Shown piece after piece: positions 23,366-35,620 of a DNA stretch of 64,000 bases; position 1 is the stretch's first letter, and each line of letters starts with the position of its first letter. The notes below the pieces were generated by a model. The model was given only the letters and a program-made list of their open reading frames with translations. It did no database searches and was not told the origin of the DNA. The position numbers and the translations under genes were made by a program. The stretch comes from Fredinandcohnia onubensis (GTDB taxonomy: Bacteria > Bacillota > Bacilli > Bacillales > Bacillaceae_L): NCBI RefSeq assembly GCF_031181385.1, contig NZ_JAPSKV010000001.1, positions 62,001 to 126,000 on the forward strand, read 5' to 3'.

Positions 23366-23899
23366 CTATTCAAATTCCTCGACCATTTCTTTGATTGTAA
23401 ATTTTAGGCCATAATAGGCATATAGAGCAGTCATCACGCTTGGGAAACCAAAACGGGTTCCATCATCATCAGGGATGAGTGGCTTTTGCAGCTTGCTGTC
23501 GATATGAATATCGACGCTTTTCTCAAGAGTGCGATCAGCTTCCGTTTTTACAATTGCTGAAATCGCTACGGTTTGGATTCCGTTGCCGCGCAGTTCTTCT
23601 GCAAGCTTAATGGCTTCTTCGTCGGTAGAAAATCTAGTGATCAATAGAACAGAGTCAACATCTTCAATCTCGTTCATTTTTCCATCAGTAAATAAGGGCT
23701 TTACAGACTTTAATGGTTCAGCCCCAGCCAACGCCTCGGTTGTAACTGCAGCCATTTCGCCAAAACCATGTACAAAAACTGTACCATCACTTATGACTGA
23801 CTGAGCAAGAATTCTAGCCCCATCCTCCAAATTCATTTCTTCATGCTCCATAATTCTCTTAAATTGACCTTGAAGCTGTGTAGTAAAAATTTTTAACAT
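23366..23899 (-). CDS. ywjG: DUF2529 family protein, YwjG-like
   Basis: Position between pyrG and spo0F; SIS-like composition. Confidence 0.75.
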   Translation of the reverse strand: MLKIFTTQLQGQFKRIMEHEEMNLEDGARILAQSVISDGTVFVHGFGEMAAVTTEALAGAEPLKSVKPLFTDGKMNEIEDVDSVLLITRFSTDEEAIKLAEELRGNGIQTVAISAIVKTEADRTLEKSVDIHIDSKLQKPLIPDDDGTRFGFPSVMTALYAYYGLKFTIKEMVEEFE

Positions 23900-23980
23900 A
23901 AATGTAAATTTCCTTTCTTGTTGATAGACTTATTTCCATATATTATCATAATAACGTTATACAAAAAAAATAAGAAATGA

Positions 23981-24068
23981 TGTCGAAATATGTTGTATTA
24001 ATTGTTTCGGTCTTGGAAGTAAAAGTTTTTTAGGTAAAAAGCAGGAAATTATGTAGGTATGGTAGAAT
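23981..24068 (+). promoter_or_regulatory. spo0F regulatory region: Spo0A box and sigma-H promoter
   Basis: TGTCGAA at 23981-23987; GCAGGAAAT-N12-GTAGAAT at 24041-24068 fits sigma-H consensus RnAGGAwWW-N11/12-RnnGAAT. Confidence 0.75.
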
Positions 24069-24184
24069 TAAAAATGAATAACGATATAATAATATTCGAA
24101 AAAACGAACGTAACTAAAAACGATCGTGGAAGACAAAGTAATTTATCCAACTATTTTTATCTATTTAAGGGGGGTTTTTCAAGA

Positions 24185-24556
24185 ATGTCAGAAAAAATCT
24201 TAATTGTGGATGATCAATACGGAATACGGATTCTATTAAACGAAGTTTTTCAAAAAGAAGGTTATAAGACATTCCAAGCAGCTAATGGGGTACAAGCAAT
24301 CGATATCGTTCAAAAGCACTCTCCAGATTTGGTTCTATTAGATATGAAAATCCCTGGTATGGATGGTATTGAAATTTTAAAAAGGCTGAAAAAAATAAAC
24401 CAGGACATTCGGGTAATCATTATGACAGCTTATGGTGAACTCGATATGATCCAGGAAGCGAAAGATTTGGGAGCAATTACCCATTTTGCAAAGCCGTTTG
24501 ACATTGATGAACTTCGTGAAGCGGTGAGAGCAAATATCCCATTAAAATCCGAGTAA
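24185..24556 (+). CDS. spo0F: Sporulation phosphorelay response regulator
   Basis: Single receiver domain [27 protein letters not shown]...[14 protein letters not shown]; true start ATG 24185 (track ORF extends upstream). Confidence 0.95.
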   Translation: MSEKILIVDDQYGIRILLNEVFQKEGYKTFQAANGVQAIDIVQKHSPDLVLLDMKIPGMDGIEILKRLKKINQDIRVIIMTAYGELDMIQEAKDLGAITHFAKPFDIDELREAVRANIPLKSE

Positions 24557-24895
24557 AAAAACACAAAAAATATAAAAATACCGGTATGAACAAATTGGAA
24601 ACGCTTCACGAAAAATTGTGAAACATTCCTGTATTGCGAAATCAAAATCTTGTGATATGCTTAGTACTGTATTGTTGCTATTCCTTAACACAAAGGGCAT
24701 TTTTGTGTGCTTTTTGTCTGTTAATTTCTAACACGAGCTTACATATTATTATTTTATTTCGGTCATTCTAGTAGGTGATACGAAATCTTGGAATAGGTAT
24801 ACAATAACCCGGTAAGACTTTGCCGTGGGTTCTATCGTGTATAGGGAGAATGCCTTAATTTACACAATAAAACGGTACAAAAGGAGGAAATTCAC

Positions 24896-25759
24896 ATGCC
24901 TTTGGTTTCAATGAAAGAAATGCTTGAAAAAGCAAAAGCAGAAGGGTATGCAGTAGGTCAATTTAACATTAACAATCTTGAATTTACACAAGCTATTTTA
25001 CAAGCTGCTCAAGAAGAAAATTCACCAGTTATTCTAGGTGTTTCTGAGGGTGCTGGTCGATATATGGGTGGATTCAAAGTTGTAGTTGCAATGGTTAAAG
25101 CGATTATGGAAGAATCCAATATCACAGTTCCGGTTGCCATTCATCTTGACCATGGTTCTTCATTCGAGAATTGTGCGAAAGCTATTCATGCTGGATTCAC
25201 ATCTGTTATGATTGATGCTTCTCATCATCCATTTGAAGAGAACATTGAGATTACTTCTAAAGTAGTTGAGCTTGCACATTTCCACGGAGTTTCTGTAGAA
25301 GCTGAGCTTGGAACTGTTGGTGGACAAGAAGATGACGTAATAGCTGAAGGTGTTATCTATGCAGATGTTAATGAGTGTGTTGAGCTTGTTAACCGCACTG
25401 GTATCGATTGCCTAGCTCCAGCTTTAGGTTCTGTTCACGGTCCCTACAAAGGTGAACCAAACCTTGGTTTCAAAGAAATGGAAGAAATTGGTAACAAAAC
25501 TGGTTTACCGCTCGTACTTCACGGTGGAACAGGTATTCCAACAAAAGATATTCAAAAATCAATTTCTCTTGGAACAGCTAAAATCAACGTAAACACAGAA
25601 AACCAAATTGCTTCAGCGAAAGCAGTTCGTGAAACATTAGCTGCTAAGACCGAAGAGTACGATCCACGTAAATACTTAGGACCTGCTCGTGATGCAATTC
25701 GTGAAACTGTTAAAGGCAAAATGCGTGAATTTGGTTCCTCTGGAAAAGCTAACGCGTAA
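24896..25759 (+). CDS. fbaA: Class II fructose-bisphosphate aldolase
   Basis: [38 protein letters not shown]. Confidence 0.96.
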   Translation: MPLVSMKEMLEKAKAEGYAVGQFNINNLEFTQAILQAAQEENSPVILGVSEGAGRYMGGFKVVVAMVKAIMEESNITVPVAIHLDHGSSFENCAKAIHAGFTSVMIDASHHPFEENIEITSKVVELAHFHGVSVEAELGTVGGQEDDVIAEGVIYADVNECVELVNRTGIDCLAPALGSVHGPYKGEPNLGFKEMEEIGNKTGLPLVLHGGTGIPTKDIQKSISLGTAKINVNTENQIASAKAVRETLAAKTEEYDPRKYLGPARDAIRETVKGKMREFGSSGKANA

Positions 25760-26438
25760 GTAACCTTTTGGATGTAAAAAACGTCTAATTAAATAGATTG
25801 GAGAATGGTCTCCAACCCAAAAAAAAGCCGCTTATTTCCTGTTATTGACAACATGATTTGGAGATAGCGGTTTTCTTGCGTTATAATAAGAATTGCGCAA
25901 GGCGTTTTATTGAAAAATCTTGCCGATTTAAATGGGAGTCTAGGGGTAATTACAGGTAATCAAACAAAGTGGAAGGAGCTGATTTGTGTAATTTACCCAT
26001 AAAATTTGAAACTTAGACGAACGCTATAACGTATAAGACTTAGACCTTCAACAAGAACCACTTCAAACACACTAAATGCCACGTTAAATGAACTCAATAT
26101 GAATAAGAAAGAACGCGCTTCTTTTGTAGTACGAACATTGACCTATTGATTTTTTCTTCTATAGGTGAATTTGCTTGTTTTAATGAAAAAGGATAAAATG
26201 ATACATGATTTTCCGATTTTCATGTAAACTAAGAGTTAATACTCGTATAGTTCTGTATTCAATCTATGTTAAAATATACCAATTCGAGTGAAGTGTCGTT
26301 ATGATTATGTAACGTAAACAAGGGAAAAGGGCTGCCTAAAGTTAGTTTTCTTCCGGAAAGTATTCCGGACAGGTTGTATCCGTGGCAATTCGAGAATTCC
26401 CTTACAAAACCGTCATCTTCGCTAGAAGGGAGCCACAT

Positions 26439-27725
26439 ATGGAAAAACTAAAAATAGCAGGCGGTTATCCACTAAAAGGATCTGTAAAAATTAGCGGGGC
26501 AAAGAATAGTGCAGTTGCCCTCATTCCAGCAACAATCCTAGCAGAAACGCCAGTAACAATTGAGGGACTACCAGATATTTCTGACGTGCAAATTTTAGGT
26601 GATTTGCTTGAAGAAATCGGTGGCCACGTATCAATAAGTAAAGAAGAAATTTATGTTGACCCGACAAATATTGTCTCAATGCCACTACCAAATGGTAAAG
26701 TCAAAAAGCTTCGTGCATCCTATTATTTAATGGGAGCCATGCTTGGTCGTTTTAAAAAGGCAGTAATCGGCCTACCAGGTGGATGTCACCTTGGACCACG
26801 ACCAATTGACCAGCATATTAAAGGCTTTGAAGCACTTGGAGCTAAGGTGACTAATGAGCAAGGTGCAATCTACCTTCGTGCTGACGAGTTAAGAGGTGCC
26901 CGCATTTACCTTGATGTTGTGAGTGTTGGAGCAACCATTAATATCATGTTAGCAGCAGTGCGTGCTAAAGGTCGTACTGTTATTGAAAATGCGGCTAAAG
27001 AACCTGAAATTATTGATGTTGCAACATTATTAACAAGTATGGGGGCAAAAATTAAGGGAGCCGGAACAGATGTCATCCGTATTGATGGCGTAGATTCTCT
27101 ACAAGGCTGCCGCCATACGATTATTCCTGACCGCATTGAAGCTGGTACATATATGATTATCGGTGCCGCAATGGGTGAAGGTGTATTAATTGATAATGTT
27201 ATTCCACTTCACTTGGAATCACTGATTGCCAAATTCCGTGAGATGGGTGTATCGGTTGAAACAAGTGACGACCGAATTTGGGTTGCCGGTAATAAGAACT
27301 TAAAGTCTGTTGATATCAAGACACTTGTGTATCCAGGTTTTCCAACTGACCTACAGCAGCCTTTTACATCCTTGCTCACAAAAGCAAGTGGAACAGGCGT
27401 TGTAACAGATACGATTTATGGTGCAAGATTTAAGCACATCGATGAGCTTCGTCGTATGAATGCTCAAATTAAAGTTGAAGGCCGTTCAGCGATCGTCACC
27501 GGACCTGTTCAGCTTCAAGGTGCAAAAGTAAAAGCAAGTGATTTACGTGCAGGTGCTGCACTTGTTGTTGCCGGTTTAATGGCAGAAGGTGTAACTGAAA
27601 TTACTGGCCTTGAGCATATCGACCGTGGCTATAGTCATTTAGAAGAAAAACTAACAGGCTTAGGCGCTACTATTTGGAGAGAAAGCCTAACAGAAGAAGA
27701 AATTGAACAACTCCAAAATTCGTAA
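26439..27725 (+). CDS. murA: UDP-N-acetylglucosamine 1-carboxyvinyltransferase
   Basis: [44 protein letters not shown]; paralogue (murAA/murAB/murZ) not resolved. Confidence 0.93.
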   Translation: MEKLKIAGGYPLKGSVKISGAKNSAVALIPATILAETPVTIEGLPDISDVQILGDLLEEIGGHVSISKEEIYVDPTNIVSMPLPNGKVKKLRASYYLMGAMLGRFKKAVIGLPGGCHLGPRPIDQHIKGFEALGAKVTNEQGAIYLRADELRGARIYLDVVSVGATINIMLAAVRAKGRTVIENAAKEPEIIDVATLLTSMGAKIKGAGTDVIRIDGVDSLQGCRHTIIPDRIEAGTYMIIGAAMGEGVLIDNVIPLHLESLIAKFREMGVSVETSDDRIWVAGNKNLKSVDIKTLVYPGFPTDLQQPFTSLLTKASGTGVVTDTIYGARFKHIDELRRMNAQIKVEGRSAIVTGPVQLQGAKVKASDLRAGAALVVAGLMAEGVTEITGLEHIDRGYSHLEEKLTGLGATIWRESLTEEEIEQLQNS

Positions 27726-27740
27726 TTCAATAGAAAATTC

Positions 27741-27770
27741 AAACTCCCACTACAAAAAGTGGGAGTTTTC
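27741..27770 (+). terminator. murA terminator
   Basis: AAACTCCCACtacaaaaaGTGGGAGTTTT. Confidence 0.85.
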
Positions 27771-27787
27771 ATGTATCCTTAAGAAGA

Positions 27788-27940
27788 AAAGTGCAGGCGA
27801 GCGTATAGCGACGTACGGACTGGACTGAACCTGTAGGAGATAAAGGAAACACGGCGAGTGGCGCGAGCCGATGTTGAGCTTATCGTACGGAGGGTGAGGG
27901 AAGTCTCGCTAGTCGCTGCGAGTCGGAGCTAGACAGATTG
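27788..27940. repeat. Dispersed GC-rich structured element between murA and glpX
   Basis: gtgcaggcgagcgtatagcgacgtacggactgg...gccgatgttgagcttatcgtacggagg...tagtcgctgcgagtcggagctagacag; resembles a recalled ~150-170 bp Bacillaceae intergenic repeat. Confidence 0.6.
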
Positions 27941-28022
27941 AAAAGTAGAGAGAAAACGTTTTTTGTTATGTAAAAGGTTTTGTAAATAATAGAATTTAAT
28001 TATTAGCTAGGGGGAAGAGAGT

Positions 28023-28985
28023 GTGGAAAGAAGCTTATCGATGGAGCTTGTACGTGTAACAGAGGCAGCAGCATTAGCATCAGCTCGTTGGATGGGACGC
28101 GGTAAAAAGGATGAAGCGGATGGAGCAGCAACCTCTGCAATGAGAGATGTGTTTGACACAATCCCAATGAAGGGACAAGTTGTTATTGGAGAAGGAGAAA
28201 TGGACGAGGCTCCAATGCTATATATTGGCGAAAAGCTTGGAAATGGCTATGGACCAAGAGTTGACGTAGCTGTGGATCCAGTTGAAGGAACCAATATCGT
28301 AGCTTCAGGAGGATGGAACGCACTTTCTGTTCTAGCAGTTGCAGACCATGGCAACTTACTTCATGCCCCAGATATGTATATGGAAAAAATCGCAGTCGGC
28401 CCTGAAGCGGTTGGATTAATCGATATTAACGCACCGATAATCGATAACCTTAAAGCAGTGGCAAAAGCGAAAAATAAGGATATTGAAGATGTCGTAGCAA
28501 CTGTTTTAAACCGCCCAAGACATGAACACATCATTTCACAGCTTCGTGAGGCAGGAGCTAGAATCAAGTTAATTGATGATGGTGACGTTGCGGGTGCAAT
28601 TAACACAGCATTTGACCATACCGGAGTAGACATTTTATTCGGCTCAGGCGGTGCTCCAGAAGGTGTTCTTTCAGCCGTTGCATTGAAATGTCTAGGCGGC
28701 GAAATTCAAGGTAAGCTCCTACCTCAAAACGATGAAGAGATTGCTCGTTGTATTAAAATGGGACTAGATGTTTCAAAAGTTCTCAAAATGGAAGATCTAG
28801 TTAGTGGAGATGACGCGATTTTTGCTGCTACAGGTGTCACAGATGGTGAGCTATTACGTGGTGTACAATTTAAGGGATCAATCGGAACCACTCATTCACT
28901 TGTTATGCGTGCAAAATCAGGAACTGTTAGATTCATAGATGGTAGACACAGCTTAAAGAAAAAGCCCAATCTAGTAATTAAATAA
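28023..28985 (+). CDS. glpX: Class II fructose-1,6-bisphosphatase
   Basis: [33 protein letters not shown]...; [15 protein letters not shown]. Confidence 0.95.
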   Translation: MERSLSMELVRVTEAAALASARWMGRGKKDEADGAATSAMRDVFDTIPMKGQVVIGEGEMDEAPMLYIGEKLGNGYGPRVDVAVDPVEGTNIVASGGWNALSVLAVADHGNLLHAPDMYMEKIAVGPEAVGLIDINAPIIDNLKAVAKAKNKDIEDVVATVLNRPRHEHIISQLREAGARIKLIDDGDVAGAINTAFDHTGVDILFGSGGAPEGVLSAVALKCLGGEIQGKLLPQNDEEIARCIKMGLDVSKVLKMEDLVSGDDAIFAATGVTDGELLRGVQFKGSIGTTHSLVMRAKSGTVRFIDGRHSLKKKPNLVIK

Positions 28986-28989
28986 AGTA

Positions 28990-29017
28990 GAAGCGAGTCT
29001 CTAGTACTCGCTTCTCT
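28990..29017 (+). terminator. glpX terminator
   Basis: GAAGCGAGTctctagtACTCGCTTC. Confidence 0.75.
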
Positions 29018-29455
29018 TGTTTACTATACCCATTTACGTATTTGCTAAAAAGCCTTTTGTTATTGGAACTTCATAACTCTATTAAAATAAGGGTATTGAT
29101 TAAAAATACAAGAATAGGGTAAAATAAAGAAGACTATATAAAGTCTTTATAGTCTTTTTTACTTCAATTAAATTCATGTCTAGGGATTCCAATTTCCTTA
29201 ACAAAAATGAGTACCGCGGTAAAACTTCTATGCAATCCTCATAATGCTTCTATATCATTCCATCCATACTGTTACATATAAAATGTTTCATCTATCTCTT
29301 GAATTCCTTAAGAGAAAAATGCGAAAACGCTTTTATATAATGGACGAATGAACCAATCATCAAATGCGCTTTGGCGGGCGTTATAACCAAATCAATTGGA
29401 GAGCATTTACGAGTAAGTAGAAATAATTTTAAACTAGAAAAAGAGTGGTGTACGA

Positions 29456-30748
29456 ATGAGTATTACAATTTCAAGCCTAGAAAACATGAAGCTAAAAGAA
29501 TTATACGAATTAGCACGTGAATTTAAGGTTTCTTATTATAGCAAGTTAACGAAGAAAGAATTGATTTTTGCAATTCTAAAAGCACGGGCAGAGCAGGATG
29601 GCCTTTTATTTATGGAAGGTGTTCTAGAAATTATCCAATCAGAAGGATTTGGATTCCTTCGTCCAATCAACTATTCTCCATCGTCTGAAGATATCTATAT
29701 TTCTGCATCTCAAATCCGTCGTTTTGACTTAAGAAACGGGGATAAGGTATCAGGTAAAGTGCGTCCTCCAAAGGAAAATGAACGTTATTATGGACTACTT
29801 CACGTGGAGGCTGTTAACGGTGATGATCCAGAATCAGCAAAGGAACGTGTTCACTTCCCAGGTCTAACCCCTCTATATCCAGATCGTCAAGTTATCTTAG
29901 AAACAAAGCCAAATCATATTTCAACTCGAATTATGGACATTTTGGCACCGGTTGGTTTCGGACAACGTGGACTAATTGTGGCGCCGCCAAAAGCTGGTAA
30001 AACGATGCTGATTAAGGAAATTGCAAACAGCATCACAACGAACCATCCTGAGGCTGAGCTGATCGTATTACTAATTGACGAACGCCCAGAAGAGGTTACA
30101 GACATCGAACGCTCAGTAGCGGGGGATGTTGTTAGTTCTACTTTTGATGAGGTTCCGGAAAACCATATTAAGGTTGCTGAACTTGTGTTAGAAAGGGCTA
30201 TGCGTCTTGTTGAGCACAAACGCGATGTCATTATCTTAATGGATAGTATCACTCGTCTAGCAAGAGCATATAACCTTGTCATCCCGCCAAGTGGACGTAC
30301 ATTATCAGGCGGGATTGACCCTGCTGCATTCCACCGTCCAAAGCGTTTCTTTGGGGCAGCGAGAAATATCGAAGAGGGTGGAAGTTTAACAATTCTAGCG
30401 ACTGCACTTGTTGACACAGGTTCCCGTATGGATGACGTTATCTATGAGGAATTCAAGGGTACTGGTAACATGGAGCTTCACCTTGATCGTTCACTTGCAG
30501 AAAGACGTATTTTCCCTGCGATCGATATTCGTCGTTCTGGTACAAGAAAAGAAGAACTTCTTATCGAAAAAGGCAAGCTGGATAAAATTTGGGCAATCCG
30601 AAAAGCAATGTCAGATTCCCCAGATTTTGCAGAGAAATTTTTACGTCGACTTAAGCAAACTAAGACAAATGCAGAGTTCTTTGAAATGCTTGAGGCAGAA
30701 AAGAAAGCGGCAGCTGCTAGAAGAAGCGGCAATCGTTCTGAATCGTAA
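29456..30748 (+). CDS. rho: Transcription termination factor Rho
   Basis: [45 protein letters not shown]. Confidence 0.98.
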   Translation: MSITISSLENMKLKELYELAREFKVSYYSKLTKKELIFAILKARAEQDGLLFMEGVLEIIQSEGFGFLRPINYSPSSEDIYISASQIRRFDLRNGDKVSGKVRPPKENERYYGLLHVEAVNGDDPESAKERVHFPGLTPLYPDRQVILETKPNHISTRIMDILAPVGFGQRGLIVAPPKAGKTMLIKEIANSITTNHPEAELIVLLIDERPEEVTDIERSVAGDVVSSTFDEVPENHIKVAELVLERAMRLVEHKRDVIILMDSITRLARAYNLVIPPSGRTLSGGIDPAAFHRPKRFFGAARNIEEGGSLTILATALVDTGSRMDDVIYEEFKGTGNMELHLDRSLAERRIFPAIDIRRSGTRKEELLIEKGKLDKIWAIRKAMSDSPDFAEKFLRRLKQTKTNAEFFEMLEAEKKAAAARRSGNRSES

Positions 30749-30960
30749 GGTTTATATCCCGAAGCATGTACCTGCTTCAAATCTTGTTGGAAAAAATATT
30801 GCAAATTAGCGATTTTTAACAGCAGGATTAAGTTGCAATTCATAGCTTCACTTGTTATAATTTCAACATGTGCGTTTTAGGTATACAAAATACATTGCGA
30901 TTTTGCTAAAACGTAACTCTGTTTCGATCAAATGATTCAGGGCGGAAGGAGATGAGACGA

Positions 30961-31161
30961 ATGAAATCAGGAATTCATCCAAACTACAAAAAAGTTATGG
31001 TGAAATGTGCTTGTGGAAACGAATTTGAATCTGGTTCTGTAAAAGAGGAGATCCGCGTTGAGGTTTGCTCAGAGTGTCACCCATTCTATACAGGCCGTCA
31101 GAAGTTCGCTGATGCAGGTGGACGTGTAGATAAATTCAACAAAAAATACGGTATTAAATAA
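30961..31161 (+). CDS. rpmE: 50S ribosomal protein L31 (Cys-containing type)
   Basis: [26 protein letters not shown]...[14 protein letters not shown]. Confidence 0.97.
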   Translation: MKSGIHPNYKKVMVKCACGNEFESGSVKEEIRVEVCSECHPFYTGRQKFADAGGRVDKFNKKYGIK

Positions 31162-31180
31162 TATCGGTTTGAAAGCCAAA

Positions 31181-31215
31181 AACAGGCAAGTTTTCTCTTC
31201 TTGCCTGTTTTTTTT
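31181..31215 (+). terminator. rpmE terminator
   Basis: AACAGGCAAGttttctctTCTTGCCTGTTTTTTTT. Confidence 0.85.
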
Positions 31216-31335
31216 GCTACTAAACCTATTTTTTCTCGCAATTATAGATACTTACCTCTTAAAAATAATCCTCAAAACCCATAGTCAATTAGTTGGCTCG
31301 GTAGAAACAACCCGAGGAAAGGAGACTTTCGTTTC

Positions 31336-31956
31336 ATGTATATTATGAAGCAAAGTGGCTGGCTTGAAGTAATTTGTGGAAGCATGTTTTCAGGAAAATC
31401 CGAAGAACTGATTCGACGTGTACGTCGTACTGAATTCGCAAGACAATCCGTTCAGGTGTTTAAGCCTCAAATAGATAATCGATATAGTGAAAATTCCGTT
31501 GTGTCACATAATGGTTCATCCTTTATAGCAAAACCAGTTGCAACTTCAGCTGATCTTTTAAAAGAGGTCTCTGCCGATACAGATGTAGTTGCAATTGATG
31601 AAGTACAATTTTTTGATGATGAGATTGTAGAAGTGGTTCAAACACTTGCAAATCGTGGTCATCGCGTAATCGTTGCTGGCTTAGACCAAGACTTCCGAGG
31701 AGAGCCGTTTGGAAAAGTGCCTGAGCTACTTTCGCTAGCTGAGCTTGTTACTAAATTACAGGCGGTATGTTCAGTCTGTGGTTCACCTTCTAGCAGAACA
31801 CAACGCTTAATTAATGGACAACCTGCATCCTATGATGATCCGATCATCTTAGTAGGTGCTTCTGAGTCGTATGAGCCACGTTGCCGTCACCATCATGAAG
31901 TACCAGGAAAACCATTATTACAATCTGCTGTTCAAAAGGATACAATGAAATTATAA
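31336..31956 (+). CDS. tdk: Thymidine kinase
   Basis: [37 protein letters not shown]. Confidence 0.96.
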   Translation: MYIMKQSGWLEVICGSMFSGKSEELIRRVRRTEFARQSVQVFKPQIDNRYSENSVVSHNGSSFIAKPVATSADLLKEVSADTDVVAIDEVQFFDDEIVEVVQTLANRGHRVIVAGLDQDFRGEPFGKVPELLSLAELVTKLQAVCSVCGSPSSRTQRLINGQPASYDDPIILVGASESYEPRCRHHHEVPGKPLLQSAVQKDTMKL

Positions 31957-32024
31957 GGCGCTCCTGATTGGGGTGCTTTTTCTTTTCGGGCATAAAAAAA
32001 GATCAGGTTTTTTGTGTCCTGATC

Positions 32025-32540
32025 TTAAAAGAGGAATCCGAGAACTCTTTTACGTTTTCTTGAACCTTCTACTTTTTCGAGTGTAATGGCCGTTTGTTTT
32101 TGTAACTCTTCCTTTTCTCTTTCAAGCAGCTCGATATAGTCCTCCATTTTTTGCATCCTCTTTTGTAGTTCATCAATTTCCTTGCGATGTTGAAGCAGCT
32201 GATAGGAAACAACGTCACTCGCTTTTTCTTGAATTTGTCTTTCGTTTTCTTTAATCCGATCCATGATTGCGTTTAATTTTTCTGAGAGTGTTTTATCTGA
32301 TGCTTGAACCATTTTCCGTGCGGTCCCCTTCCTAGGCGCTGGTGTAGATAATTCGATTTTATCAGAAGGGACACCGGATTTCACTTGATTCCGTATTCCT
32401 TCGAATAGTGGAAAATCTGTTTCCTCAAATACATAGTGTCCGTATTCGTTTTTCGCACATTGTAAATTAAAGATTTTAATCCATTTCCGAACCGTTTTTG
32501 TTGATACCCCCAATTTTTTTGCGAACTGCGCAGTATTCAC
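32025..32540 (-). CDS. racA: MerR-like HTH plus coiled coil protein, probable RacA chromosome-anchoring protein
   Basis: MNTAQFAKKLGVSTKTVRKWIKIFNL...; long coiled coil; position near prfA/spoIIR region. Confidence 0.7.
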   Translation of the reverse strand: MNTAQFAKKLGVSTKTVRKWIKIFNLQCAKNEYGHYVFEETDFPLFEGIRNQVKSGVPSDKIELSTPAPRKGTARKMVQASDKTLSEKLNAIMDRIKENERQIQEKASDVVSYQLLQHRKEIDELQKRMQKMEDYIELLEREKEELQKQTAITLEKVEGSRKRKRVLGFLF

Positions 32541-32801
32541 ACCAACCCATCCCCCTATTATCTCTATTTTTTATTTTGAACCGATTCTTTATCTACTACT
32601 ACGATTCTCCTTTTATCGATAAAATCCTTCCGTCTAGACAAAACTAGAACCGTTTCGTCAAAGAAAGAACCAATCCAACATAATTTCTTTAATTCGACAG
32701 CGAAATTTGGAAGAGAATAGTTATTCCGTAATTTGCTTTGACGATGTGGGTACCCTATACTATAATTATACTGTTATGGACTAAATTTTGAGGTGAAGAA
32801 C

Positions 32802-33869
32802 GTGTTCGATCGTTTAGAGGCTGTTGAAGCTCGTTATGAAAAACTAAATGAACTATTGAGTGACCCGGATATCGTAAGTGATACAAATAAACTACGTGAA
32901 TATTCAAAAGAACAATCTGATATACAAGAAACGGTAGAGAAGTATAGAGAGTACAAAGAGGTTAAGGAACAGTTAACCGATGCGAAAGCAATGCTTGAAG
33001 AGAAGCTGGATGCAGAAATGCGTGAGATGGTGAAGGAAGAAATCAATGAGCTTGAGGACCAAATGGAGGACCTTGAGGAGCGCCTGCACGTGTTACTATT
33101 GCCGAAGGATCCGAATGATGACAAAAACGTTATCATGGAAATTCGTGGTGCTGCAGGTGGAGATGAGGCTGCGCTATTTGCTGGTGATCTTTATCGTATG
33201 TACAGCCGCTTTGCTGAGCACCAAGGCTGGAAGACTGAAGTTATGGATTCAAACTCAACGGGTGTTGGTGGATATAAAGAGATCATCTTTATGATTACAG
33301 GAAAAGGTGCTTATTCGAAATTGAAGTTCGAAAATGGGGCACACCGTGTGCAACGTGTACCTGAAACGGAATCAGGTGGACGTATTCATACATCAACTGC
33401 AACTGTAGCGGTACTACCTGAAGCAGAAGAGGTTGAAGTTGAAATTCATGAAAAGGATATTCGTGTTGATACGTTTGCATCTAGTGGACCTGGAGGACAA
33501 AGTGTTAACACCACAATGTCAGCGGTTCGTTTAACGCATTTGCCAACTGGAACTGTGGTTTCCTGTCAGGATGAGAAATCGCAAATCAAAAACAAGGAAA
33601 AAGCAATGAAAGTATTGCGTGCCCGTGTTTATGATAAGTTCCAACAGGAAGCGCAAGCGGAATACGACCAAAACCGGAAACAAGCCGTAGGTACAGGTGA
33701 CCGTTCAGAACGTATCCGTACGTACAATTTCCCACAAAACCGTGTAACTGACCACCGTATCGGATTAACGATACAAAAGCTTGATCAAATCCTAACAGGG
33801 AAACTTGATGAAGTCATTGATGCTCTCATCATGGAAGACCAAGCAAGAAAAATGGAGCAAGCCGAATAA
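32802..33869 (+). CDS. prfA: Peptide chain release factor 1
   Basis: [26 protein letters not shown] (GGQ); GTG start at 32802. Confidence 0.97.
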   Translation: MFDRLEAVEARYEKLNELLSDPDIVSDTNKLREYSKEQSDIQETVEKYREYKEVKEQLTDAKAMLEEKLDAEMREMVKEEINELEDQMEDLEERLHVLLLPKDPNDDKNVIMEIRGAAGGDEAALFAGDLYRMYSRFAEHQGWKTEVMDSNSTGVGGYKEIIFMITGKGAYSKLKFENGAHRVQRVPETESGGRIHTSTATVAVLPEAEEVEVEIHEKDIRVDTFASSGPGGQSVNTTMSAVRLTHLPTGTVVSCQDEKSQIKNKEKAMKVLRARVYDKFQQEAQAEYDQNRKQAVGTGDRSERIRTYNFPQNRVTDHRIGLTIQKLDQILTGKLDEVIDALIMEDQARKMEQAE

Positions 33870-34738
33870 TGGCAGAATTTCATAAAATATTCGAAGCCCT
33901 CAAATGGGCTTCTTCTTTTTTACGGGAACACGGTCGGGAAGAGAATATCGGGGAAATGTTGTTATGTCATTACCTAGAGTTAAGTCGAGCGCGACTTCTT
34001 GCAGAAATTAGAGAAGAGCTTCCTCCAGCTGTGAAGGAGAAGTTTGTAGCAGCTATCGAGAAAGTCGTGAGTGGAGTTCCGGTCCAACACATCATGGGCT
34101 ATGAGGAGTTTTACGGGCGTAAATTTTTAGTGAATGAGGAAGTCTTAATTCCTAGGCCTGAGACGGAAGAATTGGTTCAAGGGTTACTTGCGAGAATCGG
34201 ACGGTTGTATCCTGCAACAGACATGCTGAAGGTCGTGGATGTTGGGACGGGTAGTGGAGCGATATCGATTACACTTGCTCTTGAAGACGGGCGATTAGAT
34301 GTAATGACAGTGGATATAGCAATGGCTTCTATTGAGGTGGCGCAGGAAAATGCAGAGCGGTTAGGCGCAAAGGTAAGGTTTATTGATGGTGACTTATTAG
34401 GACCGTTAATAGAAGAAGGGCAAAAGGTGGACGTGGTTGTATCCAACCCACCGTATATTCCGGAAAATGATATTGCGACGTTGTCAACGGTTGTGAAGGA
34501 TCATGAACCTCTCCGGGCTTTAGTAGGTGGCCAGGATGGATTGGATTTCTATCGCCGATTTATGAAGGAGATACCTCTCGTTTTAAGAGAAAGAGGGATA
34601 GTGGCCTTTGAAGTAGGCATTGGTCAGGGGGAAGATGTTGCGCAAATGCTACGTGATACTTTTTCTGGAGCAAAAGTAGAAGTGGTTAACGACATTAATG
34701 GAAAAGACCGTATGGTTTTTGCTGAAATAGGTTTTTAA
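33869..34738 (+). CDS. prmC: Release factor glutamine methyltransferase
   Basis: [26 protein letters not shown]; overlaps prfA stop. Confidence 0.95.
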   Translation: MAEFHKIFEALKWASSFLREHGREENIGEMLLCHYLELSRARLLAEIREELPPAVKEKFVAAIEKVVSGVPVQHIMGYEEFYGRKFLVNEEVLIPRPETEELVQGLLARIGRLYPATDMLKVVDVGTGSGAISITLALEDGRLDVMTVDIAMASIEVAQENAERLGAKVRFIDGDLLGPLIEEGQKVDVVVSNPPYIPENDIATLSTVVKDHEPLRALVGGQDGLDFYRRFMKEIPLVLRERGIVAFEVGIGQGEDVAQMLRDTFSGAKVEVVNDINGKDRMVFAEIGF

Positions 34739-34770
34739 AAAGGCTTGGCGTAGGTGCCAAGCCTTTTTTT
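34737..34770 (+). terminator. prmC terminator
   Basis: AAAAAGGCTTGGCgtagGTGCCAAGCCTTTTTTT. Confidence 0.85.
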
Positions 34771-34788
34771 GATGGTGTACTAGATGAA

Positions 34789-34911
34789 TTGCGTGATGTT
34801 TCGCTGTTTTTGCGTTTTAATCCTAGTAATTGCGTTTTAAATACGATAAATACGCGATCCTGAACGAGAATTGCGTGATAAAGTCAATAATTGCGCTTTA
34901 TCACTTTTCTA
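34789..34911. repeat. Intergenic tandem array C: 6 copies of a 20-21 bp unit TTGCGTTTTA-like
   Basis: Cores start at 34789, 34810, 34830, 34851, 34871, 34891. Confidence 0.9.
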
Positions 34912-35388
34912 GTAGTTCTTCTTCCAAGAAATAAAGTAAGCAATGATCTGTATTAATGGATACAGCAAAAATAAGATAATTGGGTAGTAGGGTACGCTGT
35001 CTGAGATGAATGGATAGAGTAAAAATAGTGCGCTGATGATTGGGAATGTGTACCACATACTGATATAAGAAGCTCGACATGCTTTTCCAGTGAGTTCCTT
35101 TTCACGTTCGTCACCTTCTTCAAATTCGGTAGGCAACAAAAATACACGTTTCCATGACTTTCGCTTCCGTTTTAATTTTGGTAAGGTGATAGCTGCAAAA
35201 ATAGTCCCAATTAAAATTGTGGCAAAAATGGGCACCATGTTAATTTCAATCGACCAAGGTGGCTCAGGGTTGTTTTTTACAATATCGGCAAAATCAATTT
35301 GAGCAAAGTACAAAGATGATAATCCCCATCCAAATAGCGCTAGTGAAACAATCGAGAACACAACATTACGAGCAATACTCATCTTCAC
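34909..35388 (-). CDS. Multi-TM protein of unknown function paired with a small XRE regulator
   Basis: 159 aa, about four TM segments; start overlaps the stop of the upstream HTH gene. Confidence 0.65.
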   Translation of the reverse strand: MKMSIARNVVFSIVSLALFGWGLSSLYFAQIDFADIVKNNPEPPWSIEINMVPIFATILIGTIFAAITLPKLKRKRKSWKRVFLLPTEFEEGDEREKELTGKACRASYISMWYTFPIISALFLLYPFISDSVPYYPIILFLLYPLIQIIAYFISWKKNY

Positions 35389-35588
35389 TCATCCTCCAAA
35401 TAAAAAATTTTTTCGATTGGCAAGTTAAACGTTCGTGCGATATTCATTGCAAGCAAAAGTGATGGTATATAGCTTCCCTTCTCCAATGCTACAATCGTTT
35501 GCCGCGTCACGTTCACTTTTTCAGCAAGTGCACCCTGTGTAAGACTGTGCTTTGCACGGAGCTCCTTCACACGATTTTTAATATCCAT
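35385..35588 (-). CDS. Small XRE-family transcriptional regulator
   Basis: MDIKNRVKELRAKHSLTQGALAEKVNVTRQTIVALEKGSYIPSLLLAMNIARTF; SD TTGGAGG. Confidence 0.9.
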   Translation of the reverse strand: MDIKNRVKELRAKHSLTQGALAEKVNVTRQTIVALEKGSYIPSLLLAMNIARTFNLPIEKIFYLEDE

Positions 35589-35620
35589 TGGCAATATCCT
35601 CCAAATGTTTCTGCCTTAAT

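Noticed and set aside
30408-30809. 133-aa ORF overlapping rho 3' end
   Set aside because: Alternate frame of rho; no recognisable domain and rho is intact.
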